Assembly: GCF_032302195.1 (NCBI RefSeq)
Contig: NZ_CP135275.1
Span: 1,860,001-1,924,000, forward strand
Origin: Paenibacillus sp. MMS20-IR301
Lineage (GTDB): Bacteria > Bacillota > Bacilli > Paenibacillales > Paenibacillaceae
Length of the DNA: 64,000 nucleotides
Reading direction: 5' to 3'
In this document: positions 35,830-45,176 of the stretch, piece after piece
Numbering within the stretch: the first letter of the stretch is position 1
Layout: the number at the start of each line of letters is the position of its first letter
Notes under the pieces: model-generated
The model's database searches: none
The model's input: only the letters and a program-made list of their open reading frames with translations
Told to the model about the DNA's origin: nothing
Made by a program: the position numbers and the translations under genes

Positions 35830-36633
35830 TCAAAGCGAAGGGCTATACTCTTCATAGGAAGCAGTAATATGCTCGCGGGTCAGCGGACCCTGCTCGATGA
35901 TGGCTTTGCGCTTCGCCTTAAGGACAATTTGTTCAATATCGGCGAAGCTGCAGCCGGCCAGGCGTGCACAGACTTCTTCTGTCAGTCCTGCCTCGCCGGC
36001 GAAGCTATTAATCAGCAGCTCTACATACTGGCGTCTGCTGTGCTCGTCCGGCAGCGAATAGATCATCTTCGTATCGAACCTGCGCCAGATGGCACGGTCC
36101 AGCTCATGCTCCAGATTGGTCGCAGCCACGAATATGCTGCTGTCCCAGAAATCATCGAGACATTGCAGCAGGGTGTTCACCGCCCGCGCCATCTCCTTCA
36201 CTTCATCATTGCTTTCCCTTGTTCTTGCGATGGCATCGAATTCATCCAGGAAGAGTACGCAAGGGGTGGCCTTCGCATAGTCAAAAATTTTACGGATATT
36301 GCTTCCCGTCTCCCCCAAATGGCTGTGAATCACCGCATCCAGCCGGACGAGAATCAGCGGCAGTTCCAGCATCTGCGCCATGTGGAAGGCGGTTAAGGTT
36401 TTCCCGGTGCCCGGCGGGCCATACATTACTACCTTATTGGGGATAGGTACGCCATTCTGCTCGAAGGTGTCACGCATTCCCAGAATGGTGATGAACTCCT
36501 GCACAATCTTCCGGTTCATCTCAGGCAGGACAAGATGTCTGACCTTCCGGGCACATTCCTTGGGCGAATAGACCGTTGCCATATCTATGCCTTTGGCCCG
36601 CGGAAGCCGCTGGCTGCTGCTGTTCTTGTTCAT
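35830..36633 (-). CDS. AAA family ATPase
   Basis: 267 residues. Walker A is MYGPPGTGKTLTAF, Walker B is PCVLFLDEFDAIAR, sensor 1 is IFVAATNLEHELD, and the Arg finger is in AIWRRFDTKMI. The small helical lid domain follows (LAGCSFADIEQIVLKAKRKA). The N-terminal 45 residues are short and lack a substrate-binding domain such as those of FtsH or Lon, so it probably works on a partner protein. The downstream Cys-rich gene is the candidate partner. Confidence 0.9.
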   Translation of the reverse strand: MNKNSSSQRLPRAKGIDMATVYSPKECARKVRHLVLPEMNRKIVQEFITILGMRDTFEQNGVPIPNKVVMYGPPGTGKTLTAFHMAQMLELPLILVRLDAVIHSHLGETGSNIRKIFDYAKATPCVLFLDEFDAIARTRESNDEVKEMARAVNTLLQCLDDFWDSSIFVAATNLEHELDRAIWRRFDTKMIYSLPDEHSRRQYVELLINSFAGEAGLTEEVCARLAGCSFADIEQIVLKAKRKAIIEQGPLTREHITASYEEYSPSL

Positions 36634-36717
36634 TATATGTGAAGCTCCTTAGTATGCAAAGTTTATTTCGTAATAATTACGAATAAACAATATCATACCG
36701 TTTAGACAATTCTGTTG

Positions 36718-37935
36718 TCAACCTGCAGCCTGCTTTTTCCGGATCACACGGTTTACACTCTCGGCACTCAGGAACATAAACACGAGGAACAGGATTACCG
36801 CAACCGGAAAAATAGCAACACTCGTACGGGTAGCAATCAGGCCGAACAGCGGCGGCAGCAGTGTTGAACCCGTATAGGCAACAGCCATCTGGTATCCCAT
36901 CAGCCGGGAGGAATTGCCCGCGCCAAACCGCGCCGGAGTTTCATGCAGCAGTCCCGGGTAGATCGGGGCCAGCCCGATACCGATCAGAATGAGACCGGCT
37001 AAGGCGAAGTAATCCGGCAGCGGCAGCAGGATCAGAAGCCCGCCGGCCATGGCCGTCAGCTGGCCTGTGCGGATCAGCACCAGGTTGCTGACTTTTAGTG
37101 TAATGAAGCCGGTGATCAGCCGGCCGACGGTAATTCCGGCGTAATAGAGTGATACCCAGGCAGCGGCCGTCTGTGCGTTAAGTCCCCTGACCCCGACAAG
37201 GTAGCTTGCTCCCCATAAGCCTACGGTTAGCTCCAGCCCGCAGTAGAACAGGAAGGCGATCAGCGTATTCTTCACACCTTTGATCTGCAGAACATTCACG
37301 CGTCCGCCATTACCGGCAGCAGGTGCCTCTTCTTCGCTGTTTGCCGGTTCGTGGCTGCCGGAAGCGCCACTTTGTTTGTGGATGGCGGCGATTTTGCCCC
37401 ACAATGGCAGGGTAACAAGCAGAATAATAACCAATCCGAACTGGATGAGCGATACCGCCCCATAGCCGCTCCGCCAGGAGTTGTGCTCTGCAATATAGTA
37501 GGACATAATGATCGGCCCCATCGTTGCGCCCACTCCCCAGAAGCAGTGCAGCCAGCTCATGTGATGAGCCTTATAGTGGGTGGCAACGTAATGATTCAGC
37601 GCCGCATCTACTGCCCCAGCCCCCAGTCCAAGCGGGATGGCGAGGACAATCAGCCAGAACAGCGAAGGGGCTGCGGAGAATCCGTACAGTGCACCCGCGG
37701 TCATCAGGCAGCTGATCAGCGTGATTTTGCCGGTGCCCAGAAGCTCTGTCATCTTCCCGCTGAACAGGCTGGAGACAATGGTCCCGCCTGCGATAATCAT
37801 TGTAATCAGACCGGCTGAGCCCAGGGAAGCTCCCAGTTCAGGCCGCATCACCGGCCAGGCAGAGCCGAGCAATGAATCCGGCAGCCCCAAACTGATAAAA
37901 GCAAGATAAATGATAGTAAGAAACCAAGTTGCCAT
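36718..37935 (-). CDS. MFS transporter
   Basis: 405 residues with 12 hydrophobic segments, starting TWFLTIIYLAFISLGLPDSL. The first half has the MFS loop FSGKMTELLGTGKITLISCL, and a central charged loop of about 25 residues separates the halves. The pattern resembles FucP-like or sugar/uptake MFS proteins, but the substrate cannot be assigned. It lies alone on the minus strand, 43 bases downstream of the VOC gene, with which it could share a transcript. Confidence 0.88.
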   Translation of the reverse strand: MATWFLTIIYLAFISLGLPDSLLGSAWPVMRPELGASLGSAGLITMIIAGGTIVSSLFSGKMTELLGTGKITLISCLMTAGALYGFSAAPSLFWLIVLAIPLGLGAGAVDAALNHYVATHYKAHHMSWLHCFWGVGATMGPIIMSYYIAEHNSWRSGYGAVSLIQFGLVIILLVTLPLWGKIAAIHKQSGASGSHEPANSEEEAPAAGNGGRVNVLQIKGVKNTLIAFLFYCGLELTVGLWGASYLVGVRGLNAQTAAAWVSLYYAGITVGRLITGFITLKVSNLVLIRTGQLTAMAGGLLILLPLPDYFALAGLILIGIGLAPIYPGLLHETPARFGAGNSSRLMGYQMAVAYTGSTLLPPLFGLIATRTSVAIFPVAVILFLVFMFLSAESVNRVIRKKQAAG

Positions 37936-37978
37936 ACGATCCCTCTTCCGCTGCTAAATTAAATTTGAACTTGACAGT

Positions 37979-38362
37979 TTACTCTGTAATCTCGATCTGG
38001 CTGCCCTCTGGTCCTAGGATACAGCTCTCATAATACCCGTCGCCGGTTGTGCGCGGGCCGCTTAACACCTTATAGCCGGCTTCCTTCAGCCGCAGCGTTA
38101 GCTCATCCACCTTTGGTCTGCTGCCTGCACTGAACGCGAAATGAATCAAGCCTGTCCGCGTCAGAGACTGTTCAGCTTCTGTCATCTCCGGCCGGTTCAT
38201 CAGTTCCAGGCGCGGACCCTGTTCAAAGCTCAGGAAGTAAGTCCTTAGCCCGGTTGCCGGGTTATGGTACATTTCGTTGGCTGTGGCCTGAAAAAAATCG
38301 ATATAGAATTGCTTGTTCAATTCCAGATCCTTAACATACATCGCAAGATGTTCGATTCGCAT
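37979..38362 (-). CDS. VOC family protein (glyoxalase-like)
   Basis: 127 residues from ATG 38362 with GGAGG 8 bases ahead. The paired beta-alpha-beta-beta-beta units of the vicinal oxygen chelate fold are seen: MRIEHLAMYVKDLELNKQFY with a metal-binding His, and LIHFAFSAGSRPKVDEL with GYYESCILGPEGSQIEITE. The Glu/His set fits a metal-dependent lyase or dioxygenase-like role such as lactoylglutathione lyase, but many members have other substrates. It is probably cytoplasmic. Confidence 0.85.
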   Translation of the reverse strand: MRIEHLAMYVKDLELNKQFYIDFFQATANEMYHNPATGLRTYFLSFEQGPRLELMNRPEMTEAEQSLTRTGLIHFAFSAGSRPKVDELTLRLKEAGYKVLSGPRTTGDGYYESCILGPEGSQIEITE

Positions 38363-38471
38363 AACTTCCGCCTCCACTAAATAAAGTGTCTTTATAAAGA
38401 TGTCGTAATAACTATGCGGCAGGCTGCGGTTTTTGTCAATACATTACATATCAAATCCCCTGAAGATTTCT

Positions 38472-39491
38472 TCAGAGGACCTGGGCGGTATAACCGGTTA
38501 CTGCCGGATCAAGCTGATTCAAGATCAGCTGGCGCATTCCGGCTTCATAATCTTCCTGAAAGCTGTCCAGCAGCAAAATCTCCGGATACTGTGGCATCGG
38601 CTGTTCCATACGGTATCTCTCCCAGAATGGCGTCCACTCTGCCTCTCCGACGAACTTTTGGTATATTACAATTTTGTCAGGAGCGAGCACGGCATTGACA
38701 CTTTGGATGATCTGACAGGCAGCATGCATGAAGGCGGACGGAGCAAGCTCAGTATACCAGTCCGCAGCCAGCGGCAGGAATTTAATCTCCCCGGCCATTC
38801 CGTTTCTTCCCTTGATGATCCTGCCATCCAGATAAATCCCCATACCGGGCGGATATTTCCCTGGAAAATAAATACCCGCCACCGCTTCGCCCGCTTCAGC
38901 CGTCTTCTCCCGGGCTGCGTAGCCGATAATTGCAGCATTCACATCATTCTCCACGATTACCGGCAAGCCGGACTCGTGTCCGATTTCCGTTACAATTGAG
39001 GTTCCTTGAAGCTCCTCATGGCTGCTTACAACAATAGTCCCGTCAACGGTCTGCCCGGGTATTCCGAGTCCGATCATTTGAATATCCGGATGCGAGCCCA
39101 TAAACTGGTGTACGATCTCCCGAAAGAACTGCCGGTCGTATGCAGGAAGAATATATTCCTGTTTCGCAACGGCCCTGTTGCCCAGGTTAACCACGATGGC
39201 TGAGGCGAAACGCTCTCCGCCCTGCTCCTTCAAGCAGATGACCAGCGCCTGCCTGAAGTTATAATTATAGCTATAGGTCAGGGCAGGCCTTCCGCCATTC
39301 GAAGCCACCACCTGATTCTCATAAATTTCACCGCGCTCCAGCAGCTCTTTGGCCAGCGAATTGATCGTAACCACACTCAGCCTGGTTAACGCGGCGAGCT
39401 GCGGCTTGGTAGCCGTCTCCGCCTGCTTCATGACCAGACGGACGAGATTCATGTTCATTTCCTTCATCAGATTGGCATTGGCAATCTTCAT
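38472..39491 (-). CDS. ROK family transcriptional regulator
   Basis: 339 residues. An N-terminal winged helix (TKPQLAALTRLSVVTINSLA-KELLERGEIYENQV) is followed by a ROK sugar-kinase-like domain with MIGLGIPGQTVDGTIVVSSH, VENDVNAAIIGYAAREKTAE, and GMGIYLDGRIIKGRNGMAGE. The usual CxCGxxGC zinc motif was not seen, so it is probably a regulator that binds sugar rather than a kinase. It starts 27 bases after the GDPD stop on the same strand. A weak hairpin (CCTGAAG/CTTCAGA) overlaps its 3' end. Confidence 0.85.
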   Translation of the reverse strand: MKIANANLMKEMNMNLVRLVMKQAETATKPQLAALTRLSVVTINSLAKELLERGEIYENQVVASNGGRPALTYSYNYNFRQALVICLKEQGGERFASAIVVNLGNRAVAKQEYILPAYDRQFFREIVHQFMGSHPDIQMIGLGIPGQTVDGTIVVSSHEELQGTSIVTEIGHESGLPVIVENDVNAAIIGYAAREKTAEAGEAVAGIYFPGKYPPGMGIYLDGRIIKGRNGMAGEIKFLPLAADWYTELAPSAFMHAACQIIQSVNAVLAPDKIVIYQKFVGEAEWTPFWERYRMEQPMPQYPEILLLDSFQEDYEAGMRQLILNQLDPAVTGYTAQVL

Positions 39492-39518
39492 CGTAAACTC
39501 CTTCCGGGCATCACAATA

Positions 39519-40430
39519 CTACCACCGGGCATTCTCCCTGTTGTTCTCAATCACCTCAAGGAAACGGTCGGGGAAATTAGTGTAGACTCCATCGACTCCC
39601 CAGGAATAGGCTTTGTCCATGTTGACCTGATAATTGACCGTATAAGGCATCACCTTAAGTCCGGACCGCTTGATCTGTGACACATACGTAGGCGTAATTC
39701 CCTGGAAGTTGGGACTGATCCCGACGGCATAAGTCTTCACCTTATTCAGATAGGATTCAGGGATTCTTGCAGCTGTGTAATCATTCCATACGAGCTGGTA
39801 CAGCGGAATGTCCGGATTAATGGCATGGAATCGCCGCAGACTGGACTCGCTGAAGGAGTGAACAGCAACCTCATGCTCCAGATCATATTTTATAATCATA
39901 TCGTTTAATATGGACTCAATATTCACGTTGGGCCTGGCATCCTTGATCTCCAGCATATACCTGATGTCCTTGCCGAACGTCTCGAAGACCTGTTCCAGCG
40001 TCGGAACCGGGGTACCCGCATACTGTTCTCTGGCAAACATCGGATACGCCTCATTGAACCAGGTGCCTGCATCCAGCTGCCGGATCTGCTCCAGACTCAT
40101 ATTTTTTACATATCCCTTACCGTTAGTAGTACGGTTCACCGTATCATCATGAATGACTACAGGCACCAGATCCTTCGTTAAGTGGATATCAATCTCCACA
40201 TATTCTGCTTTCATTTCCTTGGCCAGCTCGATAGCGGGCATTGTATTCTCAGGAGCATAACCGGAAGCGCCGCGGTGGGCAATAGTGTAGACATCATTCG
40301 GCGGATCAATGATCTGCTTGACAATGACCCGGATTCCCGGCGAGTATGCATACAATGTGGAGATTAGGAAACCGAACATCAATACGTGAATTCCAATAAA
40401 ATAAGCTTTGTGCCGGAAAAATTTCATCAT
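39519..40430 (-). CDS. Glycerophosphodiester phosphodiesterase (membrane-anchored)
   Basis: 303 residues. A membrane segment lies at residues 8-30 (AYFIGIHVLMFGFLISTLYA), placing the enzyme outside the membrane. The GDPD active site is clear: TIAHRGASGYAPENT, EYVEIDIHLTKD, VVIHDDTVNRTT, and later YMLEIKD and VMPYTVNY. It should split glycerophosphodiesters into glycerol-3-phosphate and an alcohol using Ca or Mg. It precedes the ROK gene with a short gap, so a joint transcript is possible. Confidence 0.93.
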   Translation of the reverse strand: MMKFFRHKAYFIGIHVLMFGFLISTLYAYSPGIRVIVKQIIDPPNDVYTIAHRGASGYAPENTMPAIELAKEMKAEYVEIDIHLTKDLVPVVIHDDTVNRTTNGKGYVKNMSLEQIRQLDAGTWFNEAYPMFAREQYAGTPVPTLEQVFETFGKDIRYMLEIKDARPNVNIESILNDMIIKYDLEHEVAVHSFSESSLRRFHAINPDIPLYQLVWNDYTAARIPESYLNKVKTYAVGISPNFQGITPTYVSQIKRSGLKVMPYTVNYQVNMDKAYSWGVDGVYTNFPDRFLEVIENNRENARW

Positions 40431-40552
40431 TCTGCTGTCCTCATTCTTTGTTAGCCTTAAATTAACGTATGTATCATAGTACCAGTTAGATTAATGAAAA
40501 TCCACATTTTTCACAATGCGCATCTCACAGATAAGGACACAGACGCAGCAAA

Positions 40553-40590
40553 AAGAGCAACCGGAGTGTAGCCTGGCTCCCGTTGCTCTT
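40553..40590 (-). terminator. Terminator of the DedA gene
   Basis: AAGAGCAACCGGAG and CTCCCGTTGCTCTT pair with a 10-base loop and one mismatch; on the minus strand TTTT follows. It lies 14 bases after the DedA stop. Confidence 0.8.
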
Positions 40591-40604
40591 CTAATGTACT
40601 GCTA

Positions 40605-41207
40605 TTAATGCACTGTTTTTTTCTTCCGGGTCAGCGTCTTATACAGCACGTAGATTAGCATAAGGCCAATAGCACCCCAGAGAATCGGCTGGGTATAGGG
40701 CGCTGCCTTCTCATTAATATTCTCCCAGTTCTCACCCAGAGCTTTGCCGAGAGAGACGAACAGAATTGCCCAGGGAACGGAAGCCAGTCCCGAGAACAGA
40801 AGGAACTTGCCCATATTCATCTTCGCGATCCCCGCCGGAATGGAGATGGCTTGCCGGACAACTGGAATGAAACGTGAGGTGAATACTACACCGACTCCGT
40901 ATTTCTGGAACCAGCGCTCGGTCATATCCACATGCTTCGCTTTGATATGCAGATATTTCCCGTACTTATCGACAAAGGCCCGTCCTCCGTATAGTCCGAT
41001 CGCATACAGAATGACCTGCTGCAGCAGGCAGCCTATGGTGCCGAAGATAACAGCCTCAACCAGATTAATCTGCCCCTGGTAGACCAGATATCCTGCATAA
41101 GCCAGTACAATTTCACTGGGGATGACTTCAAGCGCCAGTCCAAGCAGAATTCCCCAATACCCCATTCCGGTAATGAATTCCAATATGCGATGTATAATTT
41201 CCCCCAT
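40605..41207 (-). CDS. DedA family membrane protein
   Basis: 200 residues from ATG 41207 (AAGGA 10 bases ahead; a GTG three codons earlier is too close to the site). Features are the N-terminal amphipathic region, LEVIPSEIVLAYAGYLVYQG, and the signature FTSRFIPVVRQAISIPAGIA with conserved Arg and Pro residues. Four or five hydrophobic segments place it in the plasma membrane. DedA proteins support lipid-carrier recycling and membrane-potential homeostasis. It stands alone with its own terminator. Confidence 0.92.
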   Translation of the reverse strand: MGEIIHRILEFITGMGYWGILLGLALEVIPSEIVLAYAGYLVYQGQINLVEAVIFGTIGCLLQQVILYAIGLYGGRAFVDKYGKYLHIKAKHVDMTERWFQKYGVGVVFTSRFIPVVRQAISIPAGIAKMNMGKFLLFSGLASVPWAILFVSLGKALGENWENINEKAAPYTQPILWGAIGLMLIYVLYKTLTRKKKTVH

Positions 41208-41321
41208 CGTCTCCACATCCTTCGCTGATTACTGATAACAACTGCGATAACCTTGAACAGTAATTATACTATATCAGACGAAAATTGGGTTTTGATTAAA
41301 ATATTCTGAAGAACAACAAAA

Positions 41322-41337
41322 AGGCCCCGGAGGGCCT
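41322..41337 (-). terminator. Terminator of aldA
   Basis: AGGCCC-CGGA-GGGCCT forms a 6-base stem; the minus strand continues TTTTGTTG. It lies 48 bases after the aldA stop. Confidence 0.7.
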
Positions 41338-41384
41338 ATGCTGAAAGATAAGAATTGCTGGGTTATTTTATGATTGCTGCGGAA

Positions 41385-42830
41385 TTAATTCACGGACTTG
41401 TCATATTGTAGATAGACTACTTGGGTCTGCAGATATTCGTTCAGCCCGTGCTTGCCGTCTGCGCCGCCGATGCCTGATTTACGCCAGCCGGCGTGGAAGC
41501 CCTGCATCGCTTCAAAATTCTCACGGTTAATATAGGTTTCACCGTATTTCAGTCGTTTAATAACTTTCATAGCCACATTCAGATTCTGCGTATACAGCGA
41601 AGAGGTCAGGCCGAATTCACTGTCATTGGCCAGGGAGATCGCCTCGTCCAGCGTTGAGAAAGCAATTACCGGAATGACCGGTCCGAAGATTTCATCCTGT
41701 ACGATGTCCATATCGTTGGTCGCACCGGTAATCACTGTCGGCTCGAAAAAGCTGCCCGCCCCCTCTACTTTTTTGCCGCCGAGGGCGATGGTTGCCCCTT
41801 CCTGCACTGCACGGTCCACCTTCTGCTGTACTGATTCCTGCGCGGCTTTGTTAATCAGCGGTCCCATGTGAATGTCCTTATCCTGCAGCGGGTCGCCATA
41901 TTTCACAGCCTTCATGGCTTCAATCAGTCTGGCCGTGAATTCATCCTTGATAGCCTCATGCACATAGACACGCTCCGCACAGTTACAGACCTGCCCTGTA
42001 TTAATCACCCGGGAGTCAACAATGGCTCTGACCGCCAGATCCAGATCCGCATCATCCATAACGATAGCCGGTGCCTTACCTCCAAGCTCAAGGCTGACCT
42101 TGATGATGTTCTCGGCTGCGGCTTCCATAACCTTCTGTCCTGCCGGAACACTGCCTGTGAGACTGACCATTCCGACCTTCGGATTGCTGGCCAGCTCATG
42201 CCCGACTTCACCGCCCCGGCCTGTAACGAGGTTGAACACCCCTTGGGGTAATCCGGCTGCGTCGACGATCTTACTGAACGCCACGGCATTATTCGGGGAT
42301 TCGGCACTTGGCTTGACGACAATCGTATTACCGGTGATCAGCGCAGGAGCCATCTTCCGGGCGATGAGGAAGAACGGGAAATTCCACGGCAGAATGCCTG
42401 TGGTGACCCCGATCGCTCTTTTGAATACAAATATATTTTCGTTATCACGGTCGCTCTGGACGATCTCACCTTCATAACGCCGTGCCCATTCAGCCATATA
42501 ATCCATATAGTCTGCAGTAAAATTAACCTCTACGGTGGATAATTCCAGTGTCTTGCCTACTTCTTCAGAGATCAGCCGGGCGAGGCTGTCTGCCTCCGCA
42601 CGGATTCCGTCAGCAATGGCATGCAAATACTTGCCGCGAGCTACCGCCGGAGTCTCCTCCCAGGCAGCCTGGGCTGCTTCTGCTGCGTCAATGGCGCGTA
42701 TGACATCATTCCTTGTAGCCTTGGGAACCTGTGAGATCACTTCATCTGTTGCCGGATTGGTTACTTCGATCCATTCATTATCCTCGGATGCGGTAAATTG
42801 GCCGTCAATATACATCAAATGCTTAGTCAC
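41385..42830 (-). CDS. aldA: AldA-type lactaldehyde/glycolaldehyde dehydrogenase
   Basis: 481 residues from a GTG start with AGGGGGAG ahead. The ALDH fold shows ILPWNFPFFLIARKMAPAL, the NAD loop SLTGSVPAGQKVMEAA, the catalytic Glu in SLELGGKAPAIV and the catalytic Cys in NTGQVCNCAERVYVH (about residue 285). The C terminus ENFEAMQGFHAGWRKSGIGG is very like Escherichia coli AldA, which oxidises L-lactaldehyde and glycolaldehyde. It diverges from lutABC with a cre site between, and its product L-lactate is the substrate of LutABC, so the pair would finish breakdown of rhamnose- or fucose-derived lactaldehyde. Confidence 0.88.
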   Translation of the reverse strand: MTKHLMYIDGQFTASEDNEWIEVTNPATDEVISQVPKATRNDVIRAIDAAEAAQAAWEETPAVARGKYLHAIADGIRAEADSLARLISEEVGKTLELSTVEVNFTADYMDYMAEWARRYEGEIVQSDRDNENIFVFKRAIGVTTGILPWNFPFFLIARKMAPALITGNTIVVKPSAESPNNAVAFSKIVDAAGLPQGVFNLVTGRGGEVGHELASNPKVGMVSLTGSVPAGQKVMEAAAENIIKVSLELGGKAPAIVMDDADLDLAVRAIVDSRVINTGQVCNCAERVYVHEAIKDEFTARLIEAMKAVKYGDPLQDKDIHMGPLINKAAQESVQQKVDRAVQEGATIALGGKKVEGAGSFFEPTVITGATNDMDIVQDEIFGPVIPVIAFSTLDEAISLANDSEFGLTSSLYTQNLNVAMKVIKRLKYGETYINRENFEAMQGFHAGWRKSGIGGADGKHGLNEYLQTQVVYLQYDKSVN

Positions 42831-42875
42831 TGTTTCTCCCCCTCAAGGTAGATTATTCCAATAGCCCAACCATAG

Positions 42876-42889
42876 TGTAAACGCTATCA
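42876..42889. promoter_or_regulatory. cre site between aldA and lutABC
   Basis: TGTAAACGCTATCA fits the CcpA cre consensus TGWAANCGNTNNCA at every fixed position. It lies 46 bases upstream of aldA and 111 bases upstream of lutA, so catabolite repression of aldA, and perhaps lutABC, by glucose is likely. Confidence 0.75.
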
Positions 42890-42999
42890 ATATTTATTGT
42901 CAATAACTTTCACATTTAAGAATTGTTTTTGTGTTGTTTTTCATTGACTTATTGAGTTAAGCTATATTCATAGGGTTACATTGATTGGAGGGATAGGAT

Positions 43000-43749
43000 A
43001 TGAAAGTCAGTATTTTCTCGACTTGTCTTGTAGACCTCATGGCCCCGAATGTCGGCATAGCTATGGTTCAAGTGCTGGAGAGGCTTGGCTGCGAACTCGA
43101 TTATCCGGCTTCACAGGTCTGCTGCGGTCAACCGACCTATAACAGCGGATACCTGAAGGAATCTAAGCTGGCGATGCAGAACATGATGCTTGCCTTTGAA
43201 GCTTCCGATTATGTCGTCGGCCCGTCAGGCTCCTGTATTGCCATGTTCCATGAATACCCGAAGATCTTCCAGGGCGACCCTCACTGGGAATTGAAAGCGA
43301 TTGCTTTAAAAGAAAAGTCCTACGAATTCACCCAGTTCATCGTCAAGGTGCTCGGTGTAACAGATGTTGGCGCGAGTCTTGAAGGAACCGCCACCTATCA
43401 TCGCTCCTGCCATATGACCCGGCTGCTTGGAGAGAAGGAAACGCCGTTCCAGCTGCTGGAGCATGTCAGAGGGCTGCAGCTTGAGCCGCTCAAGAACAGT
43501 GATAACTGCTGCGGCTTCGGCGGCACCTTCTCGGTGAAGATGCCGGAGATTTCAGCGCAGATGGCTGATGAGAAATGCGGCTGTGTCCGGGATACCGGCG
43601 CAGAAATTCTGATCAGTGCGGACATGGGCTGTCTGATGAATATCGGCGGCCGCCTGTCCCGTAAGGGCGAACCGGTACGAATCATGCATATTGCCGAAGT
43701 ACTGAACCAATTGGAGCCGGAAACGGCTAAAGGGGGGCATCCGGCTTGA
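43000..43749 (+). CDS. lutA: L-lactate utilisation protein LutA
   Basis: 249 residues. Two cysteine-rich CCG domains are present: [15 protein letters not shown] near residue 45 and [15 protein letters not shown] near 170, with YHRSCHMTR between. These bind Fe-S clusters as in glycolate oxidase GlpC-type subunits. With LutB and LutC it oxidises L-lactate to pyruvate in the cytoplasm or at the membrane face. GGAGGG lies 7 bases before the ATG. Its stop overlaps the TTG start of lutB by 3 bases. Confidence 0.95.
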   Translation: MKVSIFSTCLVDLMAPNVGIAMVQVLERLGCELDYPASQVCCGQPTYNSGYLKESKLAMQNMMLAFEASDYVVGPSGSCIAMFHEYPKIFQGDPHWELKAIALKEKSYEFTQFIVKVLGVTDVGASLEGTATYHRSCHMTRLLGEKETPFQLLEHVRGLQLEPLKNSDNCCGFGGTFSVKMPEISAQMADEKCGCVRDTGAEILISADMGCLMNIGGRLSRKGEPVRIMHIAEVLNQLEPETAKGGHPA

Positions 43750-45176
43750 GCCTGCAAACCGATACACGCCAGTTCAGTGAACGTACTTCAGACGGCCTTG
43801 GTGATGCCTTCATGCGCAGTGCCGTCGGCTCGGCACAGGACAGTCTCAAGACCAGGCGCCTCTCTGCGGCAACCGCACTGGGAGACTGGGAGCAGTGGCG
43901 CAGTGCAGGCCAGCTGATCCGCCAGCATACGCTGCAGAATCTGGATTATTACCTGAACCAGCTTGCGGAGAACATCGAGAAGCAAGGCGGACATATCTAT
44001 TTCGCCGCTACTAAGGAAGAAGCCAGCAGCTATATCCGGGATGTCATAGTGCGCCAAGGCGCACGCAAGGTCGTCAAATCAAAATCCATGGTCACAGAGG
44101 AGATTGAGCTGAACCATGTGCTGATGGAAGCGGGCTGCGAGCTGGTTGAGAGTGACCTTGGGGAATACATCCTGCAGATGGATGACTGGGACCCGCCCTC
44201 TCATATTGTTGCCCCGGCACTGCACAAGGACCGGAAGCAAATCCGGCGGGTATTCGCCGAGAAGCTTGGGTATACCGGGGATGAGACGCCGGAGAACCTC
44301 GCCGCCTTCGCCCGGACTGTTCTCCGGGAGAAGTTTCTTGACGCAGAGGTCGGCATTACAGGCTGCAATTTCGCTATTGCCAATCTGGGGGCGATTAATC
44401 TGGTCACCAATGAAGGCAATGGTGATCTCACCGCCGCCATTCCGAAGACGCATATTGCCGTAATGGGCATGGAACGGATTGTGCCGACTCTGGAGGAAAT
44501 GGAGGTGCTGGATAATCTGCTCTGCCGCAGTGCAGTCGGGCAAAAGCTGACCAGCTACATTACCGTGATGGGACCTGCCGCTGCCGGAGATACGGACGGC
44601 CCGGAGGAATTCCATCTGGTAGTCGTGGATAACGGGCGCTCCGATATTCTCGGAAGCGAATTCAATGAAGCACTGCAGTGCATCCGCTGCGGCGCCTGCC
44701 TGAATGTCTGCCCCATCTACCGCCACATCGGCGGGCATGCCTACGGGTCGATTTATCCGGGACCGATCGGGGCAGTGATCACCCCGTTGCTCGGTGGATA
44801 TGACGATTACAAGGAGCTGCCGTTCGCCTCCAGCCTCTGCGGCGCCTGCACCGATGTCTGCCCGGTCAAGATTCCGCTGCATGAGCAGCTGATTTTGCAC
44901 CGGCAGAACATCGTGGATCAGAAGCGGACCAGCTCCGGCGACCGGCTGCAGATGAAGGCGGCCAGCCGGCTGCTTGCCTCCCCTGCCCTGTTCGGCAAAG
45001 CGCTGCGGCTGGCCCATCCGGCGACTAAGCTGCTGAGCAGACAGGGGCGGATTGTCCGGGGACCGGCACTGCTGCAGGGCTGGATTCAATCCCGTGATCT
45101 GAACCAGCCGGTGAAGCAGCAGGACAGCTTCCGCGCCTGGATGGAGAAGCGCAGCAGCCAAGGAGGGGACAGCTGA
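43746..45176 (+). CDS. lutB: L-lactate utilisation iron-sulfur protein LutB
   Basis: 476 residues from a TTG start (AAGGGGGG 8 bases ahead), overlapping the lutA stop. The N-terminal LUD domain ([40 protein letters not shown]) is followed by a ferredoxin domain with two clusters, [15 protein letters not shown] near residue 310 and [14 protein letters not shown] near 360, then a C-terminal helical part. It carries electrons from lactate within the LutABC complex. Confidence 0.96.
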   Translation: MSLQTDTRQFSERTSDGLGDAFMRSAVGSAQDSLKTRRLSAATALGDWEQWRSAGQLIRQHTLQNLDYYLNQLAENIEKQGGHIYFAATKEEASSYIRDVIVRQGARKVVKSKSMVTEEIELNHVLMEAGCELVESDLGEYILQMDDWDPPSHIVAPALHKDRKQIRRVFAEKLGYTGDETPENLAAFARTVLREKFLDAEVGITGCNFAIANLGAINLVTNEGNGDLTAAIPKTHIAVMGMERIVPTLEEMEVLDNLLCRSAVGQKLTSYITVMGPAAAGDTDGPEEFHLVVVDNGRSDILGSEFNEALQCIRCGACLNVCPIYRHIGGHAYGSIYPGPIGAVITPLLGGYDDYKELPFASSLCGACTDVCPVKIPLHEQLILHRQNIVDQKRTSSGDRLQMKAASRLLASPALFGKALRLAHPATKLLSRQGRIVRGPALLQGWIQSRDLNQPVKQQDSFRAWMEKRSSQGGDS

